NCBI GenBank assembly: GCA_009845505.1
Contig: VXZL01000377.1
Coordinates: forward strand, 1 to 5,280
DNA length: 5,280 nt
From: Candidatus Poribacteria bacterium
Lineage (GTDB): Bacteria > Poribacteria > WGA-4E > WGA-3G
Direction: 5' to 3'
The position numbers were made by a program, and so were the translations under genes. Position 1 is the stretch's first letter, and each line of letters begins with the position of its first letter. Shown piece after piece: positions 1-4,286 of the stretch. Below the pieces are notes generated by a model, which did no database searches, was not told where the DNA came from, and was given only the letters and a program-made list of their open reading frames with translations.

Positions 1-276
1 TCAATGAAACATGTAGCAACTTTAGGGACGTTGATAGATGATAAGTTTCTTGTGAATAAGATTGGACGGTCCCTGGCTGAAGCGTCTTTCACATTTGCCA
101 AGACGAAGAACTTTGAGAAAATCTCGATTCAGGTGTTAGCAGATAATACGCGGGCACTCCGATTTTATGGCAATCTCGGTTTTGAGAAAATTGGTGTCGC
201 CAAAAAACATGTAAAATTTGAGGATAGATTCTGTGATGTGTTCTATTTGGAAAAATTCCTGACAGATGACTCCTAA
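1..276 (+). CDS. GNAT-family N-acetyltransferase, C-terminal part
   Basis: The reading frame is open from the first base and ends with TAA at 274-276, so the N-terminus lies outside the window; the ATG at 4 is probably internal. The visible 91 residues follow the second half of a GNAT fold: a beta-strand (HVATLGTLID), the acetyl-CoA loop and following helix (NKIGRSLAEASF), then the hallmark strand-helix-strand block with N-T-R-A-L-R-F-Y-x-x-L-G-F-E and a closing FYLEKFL strand. Known enzymes of this family move an acetyl group from acetyl-CoA to an amine of a protein, antibiotic or small molecule; the substrate cannot be told here. The usual R-G-x-G-x-G pyrophosphate loop reads L-V-N-K-I-G, so the Arg and one Gly are missing. 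No intrinsic terminator follows closely. The family call is firm, the activity is not. Confidence 0.85.
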   Translation, partial: SMKHVATLGTLIDDKFLVNKIGRSLAEASFTFAKTKNFEKISIQVLADNTRALRFYGNLGFEKIGVAKKHVKFEDRFCDVFYLEKFLTDDS

Positions 277-310
277 ACGTGGTGTGACCCTCCGTGCGGT
301 GCTGAACTGA

Positions 311-374
311 TTTTGTAGCATAATCTGTTAGATTGTGGCTACTATGGCACAGACTAATAGTCTACGCTACGAAA
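311..374. repeat. REPIN-like pair of inverted GTAG-headed palindromes
   Basis: Copy A starts with GTAG at 315 and folds on the plus strand: GTAGCATAATCT (315-326), loop GTT, AGATTGTG (330-337), a bulged G and CTAC (339-342). Copy B is inverted and ends in CTAC at 367-370; its core is AGACT-AAT-AGTCT (351-363). Copy A and the reverse complement of B agree at about 18 of 26 positions. In the stem, A-T and T-A pairs of A appear as G-C and A-T pairs in B, so pairing is kept while bases change. The outer arms 311-319 and 366-374 also pair (9 bp, one G-T wobble). A GTAG tetranucleotide heading a palindrome, with two units head to head, is the published layout of REP/REPIN elements moved by RAYT (TnpA-REP) proteins. 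Membership of that class is inferred. No T-run follows, so it is not an intrinsic terminator. Confidence 0.5.
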
Positions 375-418
375 TACCTGCAAATAATACCCCTCAACTC
401 ATAATTCTGAATTTCTTC

Positions 419-447
419 TTGACAAAAATAGAGGCTTGATTTATTAT
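419..447 (+). promoter_or_regulatory. Sigma70-like promoter for the LamG genes
   Basis: TTGACA (419-424, perfect -35) is followed by exactly 17 bases and then TATTAT (442-447, one mismatch to TATAAT). Transcription would start near 454, leaving a leader of about 360 nt before the LamG start codon at 813. It is the best promoter match I found on the plus strand in this gap. That it drives the LamG genes is inferred from orientation. Promoter consensus in this lineage is assumed to be the usual one. Confidence 0.55.
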
Positions 448-453
448 TTAGCA

Positions 454-812
454 AAATAGGGTAGTTGTTATTAACTTCGCGGTTTGACCTTCTATACGAA
501 CGTGATAAAAAGGTAAACGTAAAGTCTATAAGTTGTGGCAATAATTAAATCCATGAGATACCCCTTTTTAGTGTTCTGGTCTGTGGTAGGATAGAAACAC
601 TACAAAGCAGTTCCCATGGATTTAGAAGCAACACTTCCAAGTGCTTATATCTGTTTAGATAGCACTTTGGACTATCGGAAATCGAACCCTGTAAATTCTC
701 AAGGGATATTCCTGTTTTGCTTTCGTTTATTTTGACGGGTTTATTCGGAAAAAGTTCGTTTTTCTATTAAATTTTTGCTGAACCGATACGATTGATAGAA
801 GGAGATTTAACG
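454..812 (+). promoter_or_regulatory. Candidate structured 5' leader (three stem-loops)
   Basis: Downstream of the promoter lie three stem-loops in series. P1: GTTT/AAAC and ACCTT/AAGGT (482-491 with 510-518), nine pairs with one bulged G. P2: an outer perfect 10-bp stem TAAATCCATG (546-555) with CATGGATTTA (615-624), an 8/7 internal loop, then CTTT/AAAG (564-567 with 604-607), one mismatch, and TAGTGTT/AACACTA (569-575 with 596-602) closing a 20-nt loop. P3: CC, AAGTGC and TATCT pair with AGATA, GCACTT and GG (637-652 with 657-670), with a GTTT loop and bulges of three and one. A multi-stem leader this long suggests a cis-acting RNA or a small RNA, but I recognise no known riboswitch. No terminator or SD-masking helix was found near the gene start, so the mode of control is open. 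Confidence 0.35.
797..804 (+). promoter_or_regulatory. Ribosome binding site of first LamG gene
   Basis: AGAAGGAG ends 8 nt before the ATG at 813. It decides the start, because the in-frame TTG at 792 lies upstream of this site and would add seven residues before the signal peptide. Confidence 0.8.
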
Positions 813-1643
813 ATGAAAACAGCGTTTATGTTCAGATTTCTGATGTTAGGCTTGATGCTAACAGGAGTCATCGCAACGAGTCATGCCCAGAGCGTTAGTA
901 CTGATGAACTCATCATCTACTACAGTTTCAATCAAGACACGCTCAGCGGCGATGATGTCGCAGATGTCTCTGGAAACGGAAACGATGGACTTATCAAGGG
1001 GGCTAACATCGAGCCCGTGGACGGCGTAGTCGCCGGAGGCTTGTCCTTTCCGGGTGCCGCGACAGATTATATTTCGGTACGGAACCATGAGTACGTTGAT
1101 CCATTTCCGGCTCTAACCATCGCAGCCTGGGTAAAAGCACCCACAAGAGGCATGATTTCGTCTTGGGATCGGAGCGAATTCTTCCGTTTTGCTGTTGGTG
1201 ATGACGTTGGTGGAAATGCCGCGACCACTTTTGTCGCTTTCGATCATTGTTGCCCAATACACGATTGGTATGGCGAGACAGATGTTGCGGATGACGAGTG
1301 GCATCACCTTGTCGCAGTCTTTGACGGCGTGGAGAAGCGGATATACGTTGACGGTGAGTTGGATGCGAGTACCGACGCAACGACCGAAGTTATCGGCGCG
1401 GGACAGTCCCGCTTCGGATTCATCGGAATTGGCTCAGAAGCGGGTACGTTTGATGCAGCGACCGGACCGAATTGGGCGTTTAACGGCATCATGGACGAGT
1501 ACCTTATGTTCCACCGCCCCCTTTCTGAAGCAGAAATTCAACACCTCGCGACTGGTCCCGAAGATCCGTTCGCAGACACTACTGCTGTTGATCCGAATGG
1601 CAAACTGAGTACAACTTGGGGTCATATTAAAGCCAATAGATAG
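813..1643 (+). CDS. Secreted LamG-like jellyroll (concanavalin A-like) protein, copy 1
   Basis: The 276-residue product starts at the ATG placed by the AGAAGGAG site. Residues 1-25 form a signal peptide: K2, R8, a hydrophobic core and likely cleavage after S-H-A (23-25). The rest is essentially one LamG-like domain: YYSFN at 36-40, DVSGNGNDG at 51-59, LTIAAWV at 101-107, EWHH at 162-165, YVDGE at 178-182, IGIGSEA at 204-210, and the closing F-N-G-I-M-D-E-Y-L-M-F-H-R-P-L-S-E-A-E-I at 223-242. Such domains typically bind carbohydrate or protein outside the cytoplasm; no catalytic residues are evident and the ligand is unknown. Odd points are a Cys-Cys pair in F-D-H-C-C-P (146-147) and a post-domain tail KLSTTWGHIK (264-273). 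A close paralogue follows 61 nt downstream on the same strand, with a terminator between them. The fold and export calls are firm, the function is not. Confidence 0.88.
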   Translation: MKTAFMFRFLMLGLMLTGVIATSHAQSVSTDELIIYYSFNQDTLSGDDVADVSGNGNDGLIKGANIEPVDGVVAGGLSFPGAATDYISVRNHEYVDPFPALTIAAWVKAPTRGMISSWDRSEFFRFAVGDDVGGNAATTFVAFDHCCPIHDWYGETDVADDEWHHLVAVFDGVEKRIYVDGELDASTDATTEVIGAGQSRFGFIGIGSEAGTFDAATGPNWAFNGIMDEYLMFHRPLSEAEIQHLATGPEDPFADTTAVDPNGKLSTTWGHIKANR

Positions 1644-1658
1644 GAATAGGAAACCAAC

Positions 1659-1687
1659 GGGCTGTGACATAACACTGCCCATTTTTT
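1659..1687 (+). terminator. Intrinsic terminator after LamG copy 1, possibly leaky
   Basis: GGGC (1659-1662) and GTG (1664-1666) pair with CAC (1673-1675) and GCCC (1677-1680). A T-T mismatch (1663/1676) interrupts the stem; the loop is ACATAA and a T6 run follows (1682-1687). It lies in the 61-nt gap and ends 17 nt before the next start codon. It is a sequence homologue of the hairpin at 2530-2562. The mismatch should weaken it, so partial read-through into the second LamG gene is plausible. Confidence 0.75.
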
Positions 1688-1693
1688 ACAGAT

Positions 1694-1698
1694 GGAGG
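1694..1698 (+). promoter_or_regulatory. Ribosome binding site of second LamG gene
   Basis: GGAGG lies 6 nt before the ATG at 1705. The alternative in-frame TTG at 1699 directly abuts this site with no spacing, so the ATG is the start. Confidence 0.8.
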
Positions 1699-1704
1699 TT
1701 GTCA

Positions 1705-2523
1705 ATGAAAATCGTTCTTGTGTTAGGATTTTTGACCTTAGCGTTGATTTTAGTGAGTCCGACGTTGACAGTCAATGCCCAAGGGGTCAGTGAGGAAGAT
1801 CTCATCATCTACTACAGTTTCAACAAAGATACCATCAAAGGTGATGATGTGCTTGATGTATCCGGGAACGGAAATGACGGACTCATCAAGGGGAACAACA
1901 TCGATATAGTGCCAGGCAAGGTCGCCGAAGGTCTGGAGTTTCCGGGTGTCGCAACGGATTATATCTCTGTACGGGATCACATGTACAAGGACCCGTTTCC
2001 AGAACTGACTATTGCAGCATGGGTGAATGCCCCTGGAAGAGGCATGATTGCGTCTTGGGATCGGAGTGAATTCTTCCGATTCGCGGTGGGGGATGATGTC
2101 GGTGCGAATATCGGAACGACCTTCCTTGCCTTCGATCATTGTTGCCCGATACACGATTGGTTTGGCGAAACAGAGGTTGCGGACGAGGAGTGGCATCACG
2201 TTGTCGCATGGTTTGATGGAGATGAGAAACGCACCTATATTGATGGTGAGTTAGATGGTAGTGTAGCCGCTACGACCAAGGTTATCGGCGCAGGACTCCC
2301 GCGCTTCGGGTTCATCGGAATCGGTTCGGAAGCCGCAGCGTTCGATGCAGCGACGGGACCGACATGGGCATTTAACGGTATCATGGACGAGTACCTCATG
2401 TTCCATCGGGCACTCACTGAGAAAGAAATTGAACATCTTGCTAAGGGAACCGAGAATCCCTTTGAGATTGACCCGAGGGAAAAACTGACCACCACTTGGG
2501 GGGATCTAAAGGACATTCGATAA
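1705..2523 (+). CDS. Secreted LamG-like jellyroll protein, copy 2
   Basis: The 272-residue product has a signal peptide (residues 1-25, K2, a long Leu/Val/Ile core, cleavage after V-N-A at 23-25) and one LamG-like domain. It aligns without gaps to the upstream protein from residue 31 to about 250, with about 78% identity by hand count (172 of 220). Shared blocks include DVSGNGNDGL, SEFFRFAVGD, FDHCCPIHDW, FGFIGIGSEA and WAFNGIMDEYLMFHR. The tail is four residues shorter but keeps KLTTTWGDLK (260-269). The signal peptides have diverged much more than the domain. It is probably an exported lectin-like or adhesive protein; the ligand is unknown. No separate promoter was recognised, so expression may depend on read-through of the 1659-1687 hairpin or on a promoter inside copy 1. 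A strong terminator follows immediately. Confidence 0.88.
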   Translation: MKIVLVLGFLTLALILVSPTLTVNAQGVSEEDLIIYYSFNKDTIKGDDVLDVSGNGNDGLIKGNNIDIVPGKVAEGLEFPGVATDYISVRDHMYKDPFPELTIAAWVNAPGRGMIASWDRSEFFRFAVGDDVGANIGTTFLAFDHCCPIHDWFGETEVADEEWHHVVAWFDGDEKRTYIDGELDGSVAATTKVIGAGLPRFGFIGIGSEAAAFDAATGPTWAFNGIMDEYLMFHRALTEKEIEHLAKGTENPFEIDPREKLTTTWGDLKDIR

Positions 2524-2529
2524 AAAATC

Positions 2530-2562
2530 AATGGGCGGTGATACAACACCGCCCATTTTTTT
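2530..2562. terminator. Strong bidirectional intrinsic terminator between convergent genes
   Basis: ATGGGCGGTG (2531-2540) pairs perfectly with CACCGCCCAT (2547-2556) around the loop ATACAA, extended by A2530/T2557, and a T7 run (2556-2562) follows on the plus strand. On the minus strand the same stem is followed by TTGATTTTTTA, also T-rich. The hairpin sits 6 nt after the stop of LamG copy 2 and 20 nt past the stop of the opposing dioxygenase gene, so it can end both transcripts. Confidence 0.9.
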
Positions 2563-2582
2563 GCATTCTGTGAATATCAACT

Positions 2583-3356
2583 TTATGCCTCAGATGCCGC
2601 CACGACCTCTTGAATTCCGGGCCACTCTCTCCAAATATCAGTGTAAGCATCGTAACCGTTTTGCTCACAATCAACGTGGCGCAAACGGAAAATGGCTGCA
2701 TAGCGAATATTCGCTGCGGCGTTGGGTGCTGCGGAATGAACAATCTGATGATGCGTTAGGACAACATCTCCCGCCTTACCGACGATCTGCTTGGGTCCTT
2801 CAGGAAGTTCCGGTCTTGGCATCCCGTTCGCTAAGATTTCATGCCCTTCCTTTTTGAAATAGTCAGCAAAAAAACTGTGCGATTTCGGCCAGACGGTGAA
2901 GTTTCCGCTATACGGTTCTGGCACATCCGCAAGGTAGATAACAGCAAGCGCCGTAAACCCGCGTCGATAGACCCCTTTCGCCATCCCATTTGTCCCGCTT
3001 CCGAGTCCATCAAGATGTCCGCCCGGTTCGTTCGGGTCTGTGTGTAAGGGTCCAGGAAATCGGAGTGCTATCTGTGCAGATTTCGGGATCTGGACGTTCC
3101 CTTCACCCATCAACGATTCGGCAATTTGGCGAACCGGCGTTCTACCAAAGAGATCCACAAGTTCCGGGGCTTCCCGAATCTCGTTGCAGTAGGATTGCGC
3201 TCGGAACCGCTCCAAGTCGCCTTGGTGCATGCCAACCGAACCGATGGAGTGGTTGATTGCCTGCCGTGCTGCGTCCACCATCAGTTGCGGCACAACACCT
3301 GGGATAGAAATATAACCGTTCTCATGGAAATCTAACTTCTGCTTGCGCGTTAGCAT
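2583..3356 (-). CDS. PhyH-family Fe(II)/2-oxoglutarate dioxygenase
   Basis: The 257-residue product has the usual length and order of the phytanoyl-CoA dioxygenase family. It opens with LTRKQKLDFHENGYISIPGVV, like the family's N-terminus. The likely iron ligands are H114 and D116 in G-G-H-L-D-G and H207 in H-Q-I-V-H-S-A-A-P-N. R218 in N-I-R-Y-A-A fits the 2-oxoglutarate carboxylate arginine, and N-F-T-V-W-P-K-S-H (152-160) matches the family's PGSH turn. A second H-x-D occurs at H105-T-D107. Such enzymes hydroxylate or otherwise oxidise small organic substrates, giving succinate and CO2. Sequence reading cannot tell the substrate, and phytanoyl-CoA itself should not be assumed. There is no signal peptide, so it is probably cytoplasmic. 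It starts at ATG 3356-3354 behind GGGAGG. It lies 120 nt downstream of the DUF4159 gene and converges on LamG copy 2. Confidence 0.9.
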   Translation of the reverse strand: MLTRKQKLDFHENGYISIPGVVPQLMVDAARQAINHSIGSVGMHQGDLERFRAQSYCNEIREAPELVDLFGRTPVRQIAESLMGEGNVQIPKSAQIALRFPGPLHTDPNEPGGHLDGLGSGTNGMAKGVYRRGFTALAVIYLADVPEPYSGNFTVWPKSHSFFADYFKKEGHEILANGMPRPELPEGPKQIVGKAGDVVLTHHQIVHSAAPNAAANIRYAAIFRLRHVDCEQNGYDAYTDIWREWPGIQEVVAASEA

Positions 3357-3366
3357 ATCTTTATTG

Positions 3367-3372
3367 CCTCCC
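3367..3372 (-). promoter_or_regulatory. Ribosome binding site of PhyH-family gene
   Basis: GGGAGG on the minus strand lies 10 nt upstream of the ATG at 3356, slightly longer than optimal spacing. It supports that start. Confidence 0.7.
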
Positions 3373-3428
3373 TGATTTTCTGTAGCGGAGTTCTATCGGT
3401 GTAGATACGAAAATCTGCCCTAAAAGAT

Positions 3429-3457
3429 GTTACATTTTAGACACGAACGGATGTAAA
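3429..3457 (-). promoter_or_regulatory. Weak candidate promoter overlapping a dyad, upstream of PhyH gene
   Basis: On the minus strand TTTACA (3457-3452, five of six to TTGACA) is followed after exactly 17 bases by TGTAAC (3434-3429, four of six to TATAAT). The same bases contain the inverted repeat TTACAT (3430-3435) and ATGTAA (3451-3456) with a 15-bp spacer, which could bind a dimeric regulator. The -10 match is poor and the dyad is AT-rich, so chance is a real alternative. If it works, the dioxygenase is transcribed separately from the DUF4159 gene. Confidence 0.25.
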
Positions 3458-3476
3458 AAGTTTAACGGAATTGGTC

Positions 3477-4205
3477 TTAGTGGGTCAGAGCATAAATGAC
3501 CGCATTGATACCCATTTTGAGTGCCATATCCGAGTATTCGCGCGGATAGAAAGCCTCAGCGGCATGTTCCCATGCGTCTCCGAGATCGGTATTGAAGTTA
3601 ATCATCATCATGAGGCGACCTCTGTCGTCATAGACCCCACGACAATATGCAGGATAGCCGTCAAATCGCTCATAGGTGCGTCCACTGAAAAATGAACGGA
3701 GTCCCGGTATCTGGATGAGTTCATCAATTTTAAAGAAGCATCGGAAAATAGGGTGCGATATAGGAATGTCCACGGGTTCTCGTTTCGGGAAGATCTTTTT
3801 AAATTCGGTGTAAAACCGCCGCCACTCTCGCTGTCCATGGAAATCATCAATAAAGATAAATCCACCGCGTAAGAGATATTCGCGCAGGTTTGCCGCCTCG
3901 TTCTGGCTGAGCCTCAGACTTCCGACCTCCAGCATATAAGCAAACGGATAATCAAACAGTTCTACTGCGCCCACGTCGATAATCTTCTCACGCGGCGCAG
4001 CATTAATATTTGTCTGTTTACGGAGTTGCCAGATGAAATTCCGGTCGGAGGCGGGCCAATCGACGCGCCAACTGCTCCGCCAGGTCAGCTGTCCCCCATA
4101 TCTTAATCGGACGAAGGTGAAGAGGTCGCTATCTCCATCTGAATTCAATAATTGAATGGGCGCGAATATCAGAACGCAGATAACTAATAACAGGAGAGTT
4201 CGCAT
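3477..4205 (-). CDS. DUF4159-family exported protein
   Basis: The 242-residue product starts with a hydrophobic signal or anchor segment (MRTLLLLVICVLIFAPIQLL). It then shows the conserved order of DUF4159: F-T-F-V-R-L-R-Y (29-36), a W-P-A-S-D-R-N-F block (50-57), L-F-D-Y-P-F-A-Y-M-L (83-92), L-S-Q-N-E-A-A-N-L-R-E-Y-L-L-R-G-G-F-I-F-I-D-D-F in two parts (99-113 and 114-122), S-H-P-I-F (150-154), and a C-terminal N-T-D-L-G-D-A-W-E (205-213) and G-I-N-A-V-I-Y-A-L-T-H (232-242). The helix before GGFIFIDD resembles class I glutamine-amidotransferase-like folds, to which the family is thought to belong, but I see no catalytic Cys and infer no enzyme activity. The function is unknown. Family members often sit near MoxR/DUF58 genes; here the upstream partner is an outer-membrane barrel 81 nt away. 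No clear Shine-Dalgarno site precedes the ATG, so translation may be weak. Confidence 0.88.
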   Translation of the reverse strand: MRTLLLLVICVLIFAPIQLLNSDGDSDLFTFVRLRYGGQLTWRSSWRVDWPASDRNFIWQLRKQTNINAAPREKIIDVGAVELFDYPFAYMLEVGSLRLSQNEAANLREYLLRGGFIFIDDFHGQREWRRFYTEFKKIFPKREPVDIPISHPIFRCFFKIDELIQIPGLRSFFSGRTYERFDGYPAYCRGVYDDRGRLMMMINFNTDLGDAWEHAAEAFYPREYSDMALKMGINAVIYALTH

Positions 4206-4251
4206 ATTTTTTAGGAAGATGCAATTAAGGATTCTGACTTTTGGAGAATTG

Positions 4252-4284
4252 GTTGAATCAGTCTACGCTTTACTGACTGACAAC
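4252..4284 (-). other. Intergenic hairpin between barrel and DUF4159 genes
   Basis: Plus-strand GTTG (4252-4255), a two-base AA bulge and TCAGTC (4258-4263) pair with GACTGA (4275-4280) and CAAC (4281-4284), giving ten pairs around an 11-nt loop. In the direction of transcription it begins two bases after the stop codon of the barrel gene. The following sequence has no T-run, so it is not a standard intrinsic terminator. It could stabilise the 3' end of the upstream message or tune read-through. Confidence 0.45.
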
Positions 4285-4286
4285 GG

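Larger units (their letters stand above)
277..812. other. Structured intergenic region without a convincing gene
   Basis: This AT-rich stretch of about 536 bases separates the acetyltransferase from the first LamG gene. I see no credible protein-coding gene in it. It holds a pair of inverted palindromes (311-374), a sigma70-like promoter (419-447), three further stem-loops (482-518, 546-624, 637-670), an AT-rich hairpin (GAAAAA 748-753 with TTTTTC 759-764) and the ribosome binding site of the LamG gene at 797-804. The individual elements are described separately. Confidence 0.7.
813..2562 (+). repeat. Tandem duplication of LamG gene plus terminator
   Basis: Two direct units, 813-1687 and 1705-2562, each hold a LamG gene followed by a related hairpin terminator. 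The proteins are about 78% identical in the mature domain. The terminators share GGGC, GTGA, AACAC and GCCCATTTTTT and differ at about five of 32 aligned bases. Their shared non-coding tail shows that the duplication covered more than the coding sequence. The starts of the units differ, so the upstream leader was not clearly copied. Confidence 0.75.

Noticed and set aside
315..342. Hairpin as terminator of the acetyltransferase gene
   Set aside because: The sequence after the stem on the plus strand has no T-run, and the unit is one half of an inverted pair.
484..512. TTGACC as a second promoter -35
   Set aside because: At 16-18 bp spacing there is no TATAAT-like hexamer, and the bases are part of the 482-518 stem.
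616..735. 39-codon open frame starting ATG-GAT-TTA in the leader region
   Set aside because: It has no good ribosome binding site, no recognisable protein motif, and its start sits in the right arm of the 546-624 hairpin. It is more likely a chance frame.
748..764. GAAAAA/TTTTTC hairpin as a terminator before LamG copy 1
   Set aside because: The stem is only A-T rich, its T-run is inside the stem, and it lies just upstream of a gene that must be transcribed.
732..770. TTGACG followed by TATTAA as a promoter close to LamG copy 1
   Set aside because: The spacer is about 27 bp, far too long for sigma70.
792..812. TTG start for LamG copy 1
   Set aside because: It lies upstream of the AGAAGGAG site and would place seven residues, two of them acidic, before a normal signal peptide.
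1003..1380. Minus-strand and alternate-frame open frames over the LamG genes
   Set aside because: They run opposite or out of frame to genes with ribosome binding sites, signal peptides and domain motifs, and show no recognisable protein features of their own.
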